Shown piece by piece: positions 1 through 9,317 of a stretch of DNA of 64,000 nt; within the stretch, counting starts at the first letter, position 1, and the number at the start of each line of letters is the position of its first letter. Source of the stretch: Corallococcus silvisoli (lineage in GTDB: Bacteria; Myxococcota; Myxococcia; Myxococcales; Myxococcaceae); assembly GCF_009909145.1 (NCBI RefSeq), contig NZ_JAAAPJ010000026.1, forward strand, positions 50,658 to 114,657. The letters run 5' to 3'. The translations under genes and the position numbers were made by a program. The notes beneath the pieces are model-generated. The model was not told the DNA's origin and ran no database searches. It saw nothing but the letters and a program-made list of their open reading frames with translations.

Positions 1-2
1 TC

Positions 3-233
3 GCCATGGCGCTGCCCAACCCCTGGAACCCGAAGCGCACGCTCTACCTCTTCGTCGCCAACAGCGGCCTGGAGCTGTGGCACATGACGCGCTCCTTCCA
101 GCGCGGCCTCCAGAGCTGGGCCCTGTTCCGCGCGGGCGAGGTGAGCGGCAAGGGCTTCCACACCCCTGACGGCCTCACCCAGGAGCTGTCCGTGGAGCTG
201 CCCGCGCCCAAGCTGGGCATGCTCACGCCGTAG
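3..233 (+). CDS. C-terminal fragment of an unidentified protein (cut by window edge)
   Basis: The frame is open from the left window edge and ends in TAG at 231-233. About 76 residues are visible, and the gene probably begins upstream of the window. The fragment has an aromatic-rich stretch (LYLFVANSGLELWHMT) and ends in a short Pro-rich tail. The Met codon at position 6 could be internal. I recognise no family, and the fragment is too short to assign a fold. Third codon positions are strongly G/C, like the neighbouring genes, which supports real coding. A secreted or cytoplasmic location cannot be decided without the N-terminus. Confidence 0.6.
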   Translation, partial: AMALPNPWNPKRTLYLFVANSGLELWHMTRSFQRGLQSWALFRAGEVSGKGFHTPDGLTQELSVELPAPKLGMLTP

Positions 234-321
234 CGTCAGGAGGGCCTGAAGGCAGCGAGGCTCCCTGGGGCGCGCTCGTGGGGGATGTTCGCCACGAGCG
301 CCCGCCGTACGCGAGGCCCGC

Positions 322-1308
322 TCACATTCCTGCGTCGGTCTGGGGGATCGCGGCGACCTCGAAGCTCAGCTCTTGCACGACGGTCTTGGGCGCCAAGGTG
401 CCGGAGATCTTCAGCCCGGTATCCCGGGTGGTCTCCTGGACGGTGCAGACGGCGCCGTAACGACCCGTGCAGGGGTCGATTGAAACGACCGTGCACCGCG
501 TTCGGGTCGTGAACTCCGCGCATGACTTGCACTCGTTCACGCTGGCCCACGAATCGATTTCGTCCTCGAGCTCCGGCCACGCCTTGCGCGGAGCTGGGGA
601 CTCGCGCCAACGGGTGGCCTCCTCGCAAGCCTTCCTCGCGCACGTCTGCTCATTCGCCCCCTTCTTCGATGCGCACTCGAGGGTGCGCGTCGACACGACC
701 TCCGAGTCCTCGCAGGTCCAATCGGGCGTCGCCCCCATGCCCCGGAGCGTCTCCTCGGAGTCCAGGGCGATGCTCAGATTGGAGCAGGGCAGGTCTCCCT
801 GTTGCGCGCAGTCGAGCCGCGCGGGGCATGTGCCTTCGGCACAGGACAGGACCACCAGACCCGCGCTTTGCTCCTCGTGGTACGTGTAGCCCGGGAGCTC
901 GAGCTTGTGGCCGCAGGCGGCGATGCGCTGCCCGCACGCGAGTTCCTTGGGGACCTCGATGGGCGCGCAGCTGCCGTCACTCGTTACGCCCTGGGGTGCG
1001 AGGTTCACGCCCGCGAGCCCCAGGTTGAAGTACGCCGACTTGCGGACCTTCTCGTCGCCGTAGCGCACCGCGAGGTTCGAGGCATGGATGGACTCCGTCT
1101 TCTTCCCACGCTTCAGCTCGCAGAGCCCGAGGTCCGCCCAGATCGCACCTCGGATCCGGTCGGCCTCGGCGGCCTTCCGCAACAAGGGGCAGGCTCGCGC
1201 GAAGTCCTTCTCGCGAAACGAGGCGAGGCCGGCCTTCCAGTCGTCGTCCGAGGACCGGGCGAGCGCGGGCGTGGTGACGAGCAGGAAGAGGACGAGGACC
1301 GAACGCAT
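322..1308 (-). CDS. Secreted Cys-rich protein with an N-terminal TPR-like segment, unknown function
   Basis: The protein has 328 residues. I chose the ATG at 1308 because it opens a clear signal peptide (MRSVLVLFLLVTTPALA) and a GGAG sequence lies about 10 bases upstream; the frame stays open further upstream but that extension looks non-coding. After the signal, residues of about 25-105 resemble one or two TPR-like helical pairs (WKAGLASFREKDFARACPLLRKAAEADR, IWADLGLCELKRGK). The remainder holds many cysteines, often as CxxC-like pairs, consistent with a disulfide-rich exported domain. No catalytic motif is seen. It is probably periplasmic or surface exposed. It stands alone, convergent with nothing and divergent from the methyltransferase at 1586. 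Confidence 0.75.
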   Translation of the reverse strand: MRSVLVLFLLVTTPALARSSDDDWKAGLASFREKDFARACPLLRKAAEADRIRGAIWADLGLCELKRGKKTESIHASNLAVRYGDEKVRKSAYFNLGLAGVNLAPQGVTSDGSCAPIEVPKELACGQRIAACGHKLELPGYTYHEEQSAGLVVLSCAEGTCPARLDCAQQGDLPCSNLSIALDSEETLRGMGATPDWTCEDSEVVSTRTLECASKKGANEQTCARKACEEATRWRESPAPRKAWPELEDEIDSWASVNECKSCAEFTTRTRCTVVSIDPCTGRYGAVCTVQETTRDTGLKISGTLAPKTVVQELSFEVAAIPQTDAGM

Positions 1309-1585
1309 GCGGAAAGTCTCCAAACGGGGTGTGGCTTCTCTCGTGGCCTCCGCTCGATTTGCAAGGCTCGCACCACCCCGTCCGCCCCAGCAATCCGCCT
1401 GGGCCGTGGCTGTCCAGCCACGGTCTTGTGTGCCCGGGCGTGGCCGAAATGCGTCACGCCGCCGTCCTGCTCCCTCGCGCACCGATAGCTCCGGCCCACG
1501 GAGCGTGCTTCCGTCTGCTCCCATGACGAAGCCACCGAATCGCGGGGAGGTACAAGGCCGCGTGAAACCAGGAGGAGGCTGACGC

Positions 1586-2161
1586 GTGGACGAGTACGAC
1601 TGGATCGCGGACTGGTATGCATCCCAACGCGCGGGCCACATGGGCGTTCCGGAGGTGACCGCGCTCGCGGCCTCGCTTCCGGCCGGCGCCTCGGTGCTGG
1701 ACGTCGGCTGCGGCACGGGGTTGCCGCTGACGAAGGTGCTGCTGGAGCATGGCTGCCATGTGATGGGCGTGGACAGCTCCCGCGAGCTGCTGGCGCGCTT
1801 TCAAGAGAACTTCCCTCACGTGCCGGTGATCCATGCGCCCATCCAGTCGTGTGACCTACAGGCGCGAACGTTCGATGCCGCGATCGCTTGGGGAGTCCTG
1901 TTCCACCTGACCCACGAAGAGCAGGGACATGCGATCGCCAATATCGCGAGGGCATTGAAGCCCGGCGCCGCGTTCCTCTTCACCTCGGGCGACGCCCACG
2001 GCTCCATCGATGGCGAGCCGATGAATGGCGTGCCGTTCCGCTATCACTCGTACAGCGTCGACGGGTATCGGGACCTGCTGCGCGCGCACGGACTCACGCT
2101 GGAAGCGACGCGCACGGACGCAGGGGGGAACGTCTACTTCCTGTCGCTCAAGACGGGATGA
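1586..2161 (+). CDS. Class I SAM-dependent methyltransferase
   Basis: The protein has 191 residues and starts at GTG 1586, eight or so bases after a strong AGGAGGAGG ribosome-binding site. Motif I of the Rossmann SAM-binding fold is clear (VLDVGCGTGLPL, about residues 37-48), followed by an acidic motif II (GVDSS) and motif-IV-like DAAIAWGVLFHL. This is the pattern of small Methyltransf_11/25 enzymes acting on small molecules or lipids. The substrate cannot be read from sequence. The upstream 277 bases (1309-1585) separate it from the divergent secreted protein and should hold both promoters. The beta-lactamase-like gene follows 127 bases downstream. Confidence 0.85.
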   Translation: MDEYDWIADWYASQRAGHMGVPEVTALAASLPAGASVLDVGCGTGLPLTKVLLEHGCHVMGVDSSRELLARFQENFPHVPVIHAPIQSCDLQARTFDAAIAWGVLFHLTHEEQGHAIANIARALKPGAAFLFTSGDAHGSIDGEPMNGVPFRYHSYSVDGYRDLLRAHGLTLEATRTDAGGNVYFLSLKTG

Positions 2162-2288
2162 GCAGCGAGGCACAGGCCGGAGGTCGAGCCGCCGCGGACG
2201 GCCTGCTCCGCAATCGTTTGCGCCGCGCATCGTAGGGGCTCTGGCGATCCCTCGCTGCATCCACGACCTTCATCCTGGCCAGGACGCC

Positions 2289-3491
2289 ATGACCTACCGA
2301 CACTCCCTCCACGGCCAGAGCCCTGCCTCCGCGGCCAGAGCCCTCTCCTTGCTGGTGCTGACCGCCGCGATGGTGCTCACCGTGCCGGCCGTCGCGGCCC
2401 CGCGCTCGCCCAGTGGCGCGCCCCCGCAGTTCACCCAGGTCATCGAGCGGGAAGTGCCGGCCATCATGAAGGAGGCCCATATCCAAGGCGCGGCCGTGGG
2501 CCTGATCGTCGGAGGCAAGCTGGTCTACGCCAAGGGCTTCGGCTTCGCGGACCACGCGGGCAAGGTGCCTGTGACGCCCGACACGGTGTTCGTCGCTGCC
2601 TCGCTGTCCAAGCCGATCGCCAGCTGGGTGACGATGCGTCTGGCCGAGCAGGGGCGCGTGCAGTTGGATGCGTCGGTGGCCGATGTGCTGTCGCCGTGGC
2701 CGCTGACGCAGAACCAGTTCGACCATCGCCTGATCACGATCCGCCGCCTGCTGTCGCACACCGCGGGCACGACCCTGGGCGGGTATCAGGGCTGGCTCGA
2801 CTTCAAGGAGCTGCCGAGCCTGGAGGAGTCGCTGGCCGGCAAGACCAATGGCCGCGGCGCCGTGGAGCTGTTCGCGCCGGTCGGCGTGAAGTTCCAGTAC
2901 TCCGGCGGCGGCTACACCCTGATGCAGTTGGCCATCGAGCGGACCACGCAGCGCAAGTATTCGGACCTCGCGCGCGAGCTGGTGTTCCGGCCGCTGGGCA
3001 TGAAACACAGCAGCGTCGCCATGACGCCGGAGGTGCTGGCCGGCGCGGCGCAGGGCCACGACGATGAGGGCAAGCCGGCGCCGGCGCGCTACTACGCCGA
3101 GCAGGCGCCTTCGACCCTGACCACCACCGTCCGAGACTTCGCCCGCTGGATGATTGCCGGCATGGCGAACACCGCTGGCGCGCATCCCCTGACCCAGGCG
3201 CAGCTGGCCAAGCTGTACACACCCGCGGAGCTGAGCACGCCGCGCGCGCCCGATGAGGCCGTCTACGGCCTGGGCCACTTCATCGAACGCCTCGGCGACG
3301 GCAGCACCGCCGTCGGTCACGACGGACGCAACCAGGCCGGCTTCCGCGCCAAGTTCTTGATGCGTCCGCAGTCCGGCGACGGCATCGTCTTCTTCAGCAA
3401 CTCCCGCAGCGGTCTGGCCTTGGACCGCGTCGTCTGCCTGTGGGGCGCCGACGTGGCCAAGGTCGAGCCGGCGACGACCTGCAAGAAATAG
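2289..3491 (+). CDS. Serine beta-lactamase-like hydrolase (class C / peptidase S12 family)
   Basis: The protein has 400 residues from ATG 2289, with an N-terminal export signal (residues about 18-37, ending AVAA). The three active-site motifs of the beta-lactamase/DD-peptidase fold are present: S105-L-S-K108 (SxxK, with the nucleophilic Ser and general-base Lys), Y204-S-G (YxN-like) and H344-D-G (KTG-equivalent). The HxG version of motif three and YSG in motif two are usual for esterase/penicillin-binding-protein-like members (EstB, LACTB and similar), so amide or ester hydrolysis in the periplasm is likelier than classical antibiotic resistance. The frame is open upstream to 2025 inside the methyltransferase, but that part lacks signal-peptide features. 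Confidence 0.85.
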   Translation: MTYRHSLHGQSPASAARALSLLVLTAAMVLTVPAVAAPRSPSGAPPQFTQVIEREVPAIMKEAHIQGAAVGLIVGGKLVYAKGFGFADHAGKVPVTPDTVFVAASLSKPIASWVTMRLAEQGRVQLDASVADVLSPWPLTQNQFDHRLITIRRLLSHTAGTTLGGYQGWLDFKELPSLEESLAGKTNGRGAVELFAPVGVKFQYSGGGYTLMQLAIERTTQRKYSDLARELVFRPLGMKHSSVAMTPEVLAGAAQGHDDEGKPAPARYYAEQAPSTLTTTVRDFARWMIAGMANTAGAHPLTQAQLAKLYTPAELSTPRAPDEAVYGLGHFIERLGDGSTAVGHDGRNQAGFRAKFLMRPQSGDGIVFFSNSRSGLALDRVVCLWGADVAKVEPATTCKK

Positions 3492-3697
3492 CGTGGCGGT
3501 CCACTGGGTGCCCGAATGCGCGGCGCGGCTTGCGCGGACGGGCCCCATCCCTCTGCTTCCGGGAGGACGTCGCCTCGGCGGACATGCTGAACTGACGCCG
3601 CCCTTCGCGCGCCTCGCTTGCTCGACTCGACGCGCACATGACGCCGCGGTCGAGCCTTGAGCAGACGCAGGGGATACGCGAAGGGCGGCTCAGGTCA

Positions 3698-6664
3698 TCA
3701 GGGGCCCGGGGGCGGGCAGGTCGCGGGCTCCAGGTAGAAGGCCTCCCACGAGCCGGCGTCGGTCGGGTTGCAGATGCCCCCGTTCCCGCCGTTGCCGCTC
3801 TGGATGGGAGCGCCGAGGGTGTTCTCCTTCCAGTTGCGCGCGGTGCCCGTCGACGACTCGAAGCCATACCGGCTGCGACCGCCGTAGAGGCCGCAGTCGT
3901 GGCGGGTGAACGACTCCGCCGTGCTGAGCGTGGCGTTCACGGTGAGCTGGTCCGCGACCACCGCCAGATACGCGCCGCTCGCTCCCTTGAGCTTGTACTT
4001 CGAGCCGCTCGTGACGAGCTCGAAGACCGCGCCACCGGTCTGCGTCGTGCCGAGGGCGGCCACCTTGCCTGTGCCGTCGACGGTGAGCCAGTTGTCGCTG
4101 CGCTCGCTCTGGATGCGGAAGCAGCCCGCGCCGCTGGTCTCGATGTGGCACGTCGCATCGCAGCCATCGCCTGACTGGGTGTTGCCATCGTCGCACTGCT
4201 CGCCGCTCTCGACGGTGCCGTTGCCGCACACGGGGCTGGTATTGCCACCCGGGCAGGCCACCGGTTCGAGATAGAAGGCCTCCCAGGCGCCGCCATCGGC
4301 CGGGTTGCAGGCGCCGCCATTGCCGCCGTCACCGCTCTGGATGGGGCCGTCCGGCGTGGTCTCCTTCCAATGGGGGGCGCTCCCTGACGAAGCCTGGAAG
4401 CCGACCCGGGTGCGCCCGCCATAGCCGCAGGGAATCCGCGTGAACGCTTCGCCCGTGGAGAAGTTGGCGCTCATCGCGAGCTGGTTCGTCACCACCGCCA
4501 TGAACGCGTCGCCCGAGCCCTTGAGCTTGAACTGGGTCCCGTTGGGCACGAGCTGGAAGATCTGCCCGCCTGCCTGCGTCGCGCTGCCAGCGACGACCTT
4601 GCCCGCCCCGTCGACGGTGAGCCACTTGTCGGTGCGCTCGCTCTGGATCTGGTAGCAGCTCCCGCCCGAGGTCTCGACGAACGTGGCCGTGTAGGTGGCC
4701 GCGCTGGCCGGGGTGGTGAAGGGATGGGATTGCGCGCCGCCGTCGGACCACGAGGTGAACGCCCAGAACTTTCCGTTCGCGTACTGGGGCGACTCGACGC
4801 CCACCGAGCGGACGACGCCGACGACGCCGGTCGTGTCGTGCGGCGCGACGAAGGGCCGCCCGTCCATCAGCACCTGGAGCCCGCTCGGCACGCTGGTCAC
4901 CGTGAGCGGCACCGTGACGGGGAAGACGTCGCGAGACGTCGTGTGGGTGAGGCCGACCGAGTCGCGCACCGTGAGATAGACGCGATACCAGACGTTGGCC
5001 GAACTCTCGCCGACGTTCGGGATGGGCCAGCTCCCGCTGGCGATGCCGGTGGTATCGGTCATGGCAGGGTGCGTGTGGGTGTCGTGGTGGAAGACGATGC
5101 TCCAGGTCATCGCGCTGGGGGGGAGCGCGCCGTCCTCCTGATCGCTGGCCGAGCCGGAGAACAGCAGGTGGGTGGCCGCGGTGTAGGTCGCGCCCGGGGC
5201 TGGCGTCAGGATGGTGGCCACGGGCGGCTTGTTGGACGTCACCGTGAGCACCGCCTCGGTGCTGGTGGTCGACCCAAGCCCGTTGGTCACGACCGCCCGG
5301 AAGCGTGCTCCGCTGTCGGTGAGCTGCGCGGCGCTCAGCACGTAGCTCGTGGAGGTCGCACCGGCGATGTTCACGCCGTCGCGCTGCCACTGATAGGTGA
5401 GCGGCGGCTCTCCGCTCGCCGACACGGTGAAGGTCGCCGGCGTGCCGACCGAGACCAGCGTGCTCGCCGGTTGCTGCGCGATGCTCGGCGGCAGCGACGC
5501 CGTGTAGGCGATGCGACCCACCTGACCCGTGCCGCGCGCCAGATAGTAGAGCGCGCCGTCCGGCCCGACGTCGAGGTCCACGGGCCCCGGGACGGCCGTC
5601 GCGAACAGCGAGCGCGCGCCGGAGTTCGGGTCGATGCGCGAAATCCAATTGTTGGTGTAGTCCGCGAAGAAGTACTGACCGACGTACGCGCTGGGAAACG
5701 CGGGGATCGGTGGGTTGTAGAAGGCGCCGCCGGCGATGCAGTTGCCCGCGGCCGTGCCGGCGCCATGGGGGTACGCGAAGAACGGCTGCGTGAGGCCCGG
5801 GCGATTCGTGAAGTAGCCCTCCGTCATCGGCCAGCCGTAGTTGGCGCCAGCCTGGCCGCGGTTGATCTCTTCCCAGCCGCCTTCGCCCACGTCGTTGATG
5901 AACATCGTCCCGGTGCCGGGCTGGATGTCGAAGGTGAAGGGGTTGCGCAGCCCCATCGCCCAGGTCGCCTTGGCGAGCCCGGTGGCGGTCGCGTAGAACG
6001 GATTGTCCGTGGGGATGGTGCCGTCCGGGTTGAAGCGCAGCAGCTTGCCGAGGGGCGTGTTCAGGCTCTGCGAGTTGGAGGAGACCGCGTTGTCTCCGAC
6101 GGAGACATAGAGCTTCCCATCGAGACCGAAGCGAACCGCGCCGCCGTTGTGGTTGGCGGCGTCGAGCGTCGGCAGGTCGGCGAGCACCAGCTCGCTTCCG
6201 GGAACCACCCCGTTGCCGTTGGCGGTGAAGCGGCTGATTCGATTGTGAATGCTGCCGGCGATCGACGTGTAATAGACATACAGATAATGGTTGCTGGCGA
6301 AGTTGGGGTCGAACGCGACGCCCATCAACCCGCGCTCATTGTCGTTGTCCACGGCGAGCGTCAGGAACGGGGTCGCCAGGAGCTGGCCATTCGCGACGAT
6401 GCGCAGCGCGCCGTTCTTCTCCGAGACGAACAGGCGCCCGTCGGGCGCGAAGGTCATGGTGGTCGGCCCCTGGAGCCCACTGACGAAGACGGAGTCGGCG
6501 AAGTTGGCGTCTTGAACGACCGCGCTCGCACGAGAGACCGCGAGCGCCGGAGGCTCCTGCGTCGGGGGCATCGAGCAGCCCACGACGAGAGACAAGACCG
6601 CGCACGCGACGATGAGCGGCTGGGGACACCCCGCTCGTACACTCGTTCTCAGCTGTGATGGCAT
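3698..6664 (-). CDS. PQQ-type glucose/sorbosone dehydrogenase lipoprotein with two fascin-like repeats
   Basis: The protein has 988 residues. The ATG at 6664 follows GGGAGAAG by six bases, and the N-terminus ends in a lipobox (LVVGC), so it should be lipid-anchored. Residues about 50-395 form a six-bladed GSDH-type propeller (NDNERGLMGVAFDPNF, WAMGLRNPFTFD, GANYGWP). An Ig-like domain follows at 395-480 and two beta-sandwich segments to about 675. Two homologous beta-trefoil/fascin-like units (about 678-815 and 850-985, each starting with CxxIQSER and ending EAFYLEP) flank a Myxococcus-type Cys-rich repeat (CGNGTVESGEQCDDGN, about 818-845). The propeller suggests sugar oxidation; the repeats suggest carbohydrate or surface binding. 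Catalytic competence was not verified residue by residue. Confidence 0.85.
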   Translation of the reverse strand: MPSQLRTSVRAGCPQPLIVACAVLSLVVGCSMPPTQEPPALAVSRASAVVQDANFADSVFVSGLQGPTTMTFAPDGRLFVSEKNGALRIVANGQLLATPFLTLAVDNDNERGLMGVAFDPNFASNHYLYVYYTSIAGSIHNRISRFTANGNGVVPGSELVLADLPTLDAANHNGGAVRFGLDGKLYVSVGDNAVSSNSQSLNTPLGKLLRFNPDGTIPTDNPFYATATGLAKATWAMGLRNPFTFDIQPGTGTMFINDVGEGGWEEINRGQAGANYGWPMTEGYFTNRPGLTQPFFAYPHGAGTAAGNCIAGGAFYNPPIPAFPSAYVGQYFFADYTNNWISRIDPNSGARSLFATAVPGPVDLDVGPDGALYYLARGTGQVGRIAYTASLPPSIAQQPASTLVSVGTPATFTVSASGEPPLTYQWQRDGVNIAGATSTSYVLSAAQLTDSGARFRAVVTNGLGSTTSTEAVLTVTSNKPPVATILTPAPGATYTAATHLLFSGSASDQEDGALPPSAMTWSIVFHHDTHTHPAMTDTTGIASGSWPIPNVGESSANVWYRVYLTVRDSVGLTHTTSRDVFPVTVPLTVTSVPSGLQVLMDGRPFVAPHDTTGVVGVVRSVGVESPQYANGKFWAFTSWSDGGAQSHPFTTPASAATYTATFVETSGGSCYQIQSERTDKWLTVDGAGKVVAGSATQAGGQIFQLVPNGTQFKLKGSGDAFMAVVTNQLAMSANFSTGEAFTRIPCGYGGRTRVGFQASSGSAPHWKETTPDGPIQSGDGGNGGACNPADGGAWEAFYLEPVACPGGNTSPVCGNGTVESGEQCDDGNTQSGDGCDATCHIETSGAGCFRIQSERSDNWLTVDGTGKVAALGTTQTGGAVFELVTSGSKYKLKGASGAYLAVVADQLTVNATLSTAESFTRHDCGLYGGRSRYGFESSTGTARNWKENTLGAPIQSGNGGNGGICNPTDAGSWEAFYLEPATCPPPGP

Positions 6665-7060
6665 CGTGACTTCTCCCGGTCGGACAGGCTCACGCGGGTC
6701 GTGAGCTGGATGAACGCTGCTGGTGCTGAAAGTCGTTTACGTCGAAGGAATGCTTGTCTGGAAGAGCAGATTAAGAGTGTCTGGCGGGTATGTGGTTCGA
6801 CGGTGGCGAACCCGCGGCGGCCTGCGCTGTCGATGCCCTTCGAGCTGACGGCTCGCGGCTGAAGCGGGGCGATGACTTTCGCGCGTGGTGCGGTCGCGTC
6901 CGGACTCTGGCGAAAGAAATACGACCCCCCGTGGTGGAGAGCGCTGTCGTGGCACACCGGCCGTAGGGGCATGCCCCCGCCTCCCAGCCCACCCATCTCC
7001 CCTCTGGGAACCCGTCCGATTTGACTCCGGGCCGCGAAGGGTTAAATCTCCCTTCAGGAA
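6665..7060. other. 396-base intergenic region between divergent genes
   Basis: This stretch separates the sugar-dehydrogenase gene from the TetR-led efflux operon and should carry both promoters. I see no convincing gene; an open frame across it on the minus strand contains repetitive, low-complexity peptide with no ribosome-binding site. A weak plus-strand promoter candidate is TTGACT at 7021-7026 with TTAAAT at 7042-7047 (15-base spacer). The segment near 6720-6790 is less GC-rich than the surroundings. Confidence 0.5.
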
Positions 7061-7678
7061 ATGAATCGAGATTCAAAAACTGAGGCGCCCGTCAAAAGGC
7101 TGCGCTCGCGCCTGAAGGAAGCCACCTCCGACGCCATCCTGTCGGCGGCCGCGGAGGTGTTCGCGCGGGACGGCCTGCACGCGGCGAAGATGGAGACCAT
7201 CGCCGAGCAGGCAGGCGTGTCGGTGGGGACGCTCTACAACCACTTCACCGACCGCGCGGCGCTGCTGGACGCGCTGAGGGACCGGCGCCGGCAGGTGATG
7301 TTGGAGCGGCTGGACACCGCCCTGAAGCCCGCCGAGGGGCTGCCCGCCAGCGCGCAGCTGCGGGCCTTCGTGACGGCGGTGTTCGCCCACGTCTCCAAGC
7401 ACGACGCCTTCGTGCGCGTGCTGATGCAGCTGCCGGAGGATCCGGCGCGCAAGAGCCGCATCCTGGCGGAGATGCACCGGCGGCTGGCGGTCATCCTGGA
7501 CCGGGGCATCCAGTCCGGCGAGTTCCGCGCGGAGGGCCGTGCCATCTACCCGGTCCTGCTCATGGGCATGGTGCGCGGCGCGTTGGACCGCCTGCGCGAG
7601 GAAGGGACCGCGAACCCTCCGGCCGCCGCCTGGGCGGATGAAATCGTCCGCGTCTTCCTGAAGGGAATCGAGGTCTAG
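7061..7678 (+). CDS. TetR/AcrR-family transcriptional regulator
   Basis: The protein has 205 residues. The N-terminal HTH is typical of TetR: residues about 25-75 contain ILSAAAEVFARDGLHAAKMETIAEQAGVSVGTLYNHF, with the recognition helix at VSVGTLYNHF. The C-terminal half is the variable ligand-binding helical domain. It lies five bases upstream of an EmrB-type transporter and 1.6 kb upstream of an EmrA-type fusion protein, so it most likely represses that efflux operon and responds to a pump substrate. A perfect dyad GAATC-GA-GATTC (7063-7074) lies on its first codons and may be an autoregulatory site. Confidence 0.93.
   Translation: MNRDSKTEAPVKRLRSRLKEATSDAILSAAAEVFARDGLHAAKMETIAEQAGVSVGTLYNHFTDRAALLDALRDRRRQVMLERLDTALKPAEGLPASAQLRAFVTAVFAHVSKHDAFVRVLMQLPEDPARKSRILAEMHRRLAVILDRGIQSGEFRAEGRAIYPVLLMGMVRGALDRLREEGTANPPAAAWADEIVRVFLKGIEV
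7063..7074. promoter_or_regulatory. Perfect 5-2-5 dyad over the TetR start codon (candidate operator)
   Basis: GAATC GA GATTC is a perfect inverted repeat spanning codons 1-5 of the TetR gene. TetR regulators often bind short dyads next to their own start. The position inside the coding sequence means it could also be chance, so this is inference. Confidence 0.3.
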
Positions 7679-7682
7679 CGAC

Positions 7683-9314
7683 ATGGCCACATCCGTCGCA
7701 TCACCGGAAGTGCTGGCGGCGGCGACGCCCAAGGCGCCCGTCAACAAGTGGCTCGTCACGCTGTCGGTGACGTTCGGCACGCTGATGGGCGCCATCGACT
7801 CGTCCATCGTCAACGTGGCGCTGCCGCAGATCCGCGGCGCGGTGGGCGCCACGGTGCAGGAGATCACCTGGGCCACCACCGGCTTCGTCATCGCCACGGT
7901 GATGGTGATGCCGCTCACCGGCTTCCTGGGCCGCATGTTCGGCCAGAAGCGCGTGTACCTGGCGTGTCTGGTGCTCTTCGTCGCGGGGTCGTTCCTGTGC
8001 GGCCTCGCGTGGAACCTGCCCACGTTGGTGCTCTTCCGCTTCCTCCAGGGACTGGGCGCGGGCGCGCTGCAACCCACCGAGCAGGCCATCCTCCGGCAGA
8101 CGTTCCCGCCCAAGGAGCAGGGCACCGCGATGGCCATCTTCGGCATGGCCGTGATGGTGGGCCCGGCCATTGGCCCCACGCTGGGCGGCTACATCGTGGA
8201 CAACTGGCACTGGTCCTGGATCTTCTTCATCAACGTGCCGGTGGGCATCCTGGGCTTCTTCATGGTGGCCCGCTTCGTCCAGGAGGACGAACAGCTTCGC
8301 GCCACCGCGCGCGTGGAGGCCGAGCGCCAGCGCAAGCACATGGACTGGGCCGGCATCACGCTGCTCTGCATGGGCCTCGCCGCGCTCCAGTACTTCCTGG
8401 AGGAGGGGCAGGCGGATGACTGGTTCCAGTCCCCCGTCATCGTCATCTGCGCGCTCTTCGCGGCCACGTGCCTCATCGCCTTCGTCATCCGCGAGCTGAC
8501 GGCCGTGGCGCCCGCGGTGAACCTGCGCCTGTTCAAGGACCCGGTGTTCGCCTCCGGCACGATGCTGGGCGCGCTGGTGTTCGCGGTGCTCATGGCCAGC
8601 ATGTTCCTCCTGCCGGTGTTCATGCAGGAGCTGCTGGGCTTCACCGCGACCCAGTCGGGGTTCGCGCTGATGCCCCGCACGCTGGTCATGATGCTGATGA
8701 TGCCCATCGTCGGGCGGCTGTACGGCAAGGTGCCGGCGCGGGTCCTGGTGGGCATTGGCATCGTGTTCGCGGGCTTCGGCGCGTTCGAGATGAGCCACTT
8801 CTCGCTCGCCACCGGCTCCAGCAACATCATCAGCGCCATCGCGCTTCAGGGCGTGGGCTTCAGCCTGATGTTCGTGCCGCTCAGCGCGACGGCGCTCACC
8901 AACATCCCGCGCGAGCGGATGGCGGACGCCACGGGCCTCAACTCGCTGCTGCGCCAGATTGGCGGCTCCATGGGCCTGGCCATCTTCACCACGCTGCTGT
9001 CGCGCTACTCCGTGCAGGCCAAGGCCTCCATCGCGGCGCACCTGAACCCGGAGCGGTGGGAGGTGGCCAGCCGCATGGCCGCCACCCAGAAGGGGCTGAT
9101 GCAGCACGGCCTGGATGCCGCCGGCGCCAACATGGCCAGCCTCCAGATGATGGTCGGCAACGTCACCCGGCAGGCCATGGTGCTCGCCTTCGACAAGCTG
9201 TTCGTGCTCGCGGCGCTGATGTTCGTGGTGGTGCTGCCGCTCGTCTACTTCCTCAAGGCCGCCCCTGGCGGCGGGGGCTCCCACGAGAAGCCCCACATCG
9301 ACGTGGAGATCTGA
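7683..9314 (+). CDS. DHA2-family MFS drug exporter, EmrB/QacA type
   Basis: The protein has 543 residues and about 14 hydrophobic segments, the length and layout of DHA2 drug:proton antiporters. The signature motif A region is present (TGFLGRMFGQKRVYLACLVLF, near residue 80) and motif C is seen at about 160 (GPAIGPTLGGYIVD). The N-terminal D-x-S-I-V-N-V-A-L-P-Q-I pattern near residue 40 is characteristic of EmrB. It starts five bases after the TetR gene and ends four bases before the EmrA-like gene, so the three are one operon. With EmrA and an outer-membrane channel it would export hydrophobic toxins or drugs from the cytoplasm. No TolC-like gene lies in this operon. Confidence 0.92.
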   Translation: MATSVASPEVLAAATPKAPVNKWLVTLSVTFGTLMGAIDSSIVNVALPQIRGAVGATVQEITWATTGFVIATVMVMPLTGFLGRMFGQKRVYLACLVLFVAGSFLCGLAWNLPTLVLFRFLQGLGAGALQPTEQAILRQTFPPKEQGTAMAIFGMAVMVGPAIGPTLGGYIVDNWHWSWIFFINVPVGILGFFMVARFVQEDEQLRATARVEAERQRKHMDWAGITLLCMGLAALQYFLEEGQADDWFQSPVIVICALFAATCLIAFVIRELTAVAPAVNLRLFKDPVFASGTMLGALVFAVLMASMFLLPVFMQELLGFTATQSGFALMPRTLVMMLMMPIVGRLYGKVPARVLVGIGIVFAGFGAFEMSHFSLATGSSNIISAIALQGVGFSLMFVPLSATALTNIPRERMADATGLNSLLRQIGGSMGLAIFTTLLSRYSVQAKASIAAHLNPERWEVASRMAATQKGLMQHGLDAAGANMASLQMMVGNVTRQAMVLAFDKLFVLAALMFVVVLPLVYFLKAAPGGGGSHEKPHIDVEI

Positions 9315-9317
9315 ACC

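Noticed and set aside
2289..3491. Antibiotic-resistance beta-lactamase
   Set aside because: Motif two is YSG and motif three HDG, closer to esterase or PBP-like S12 proteins than to resistance enzymes.
6771..7076. 101-codon minus-strand frame in the TetR upstream region
   Set aside because: Contains a repeated FPEGR-like peptide from a short DNA repeat, no ribosome-binding site, overlaps the TetR start.
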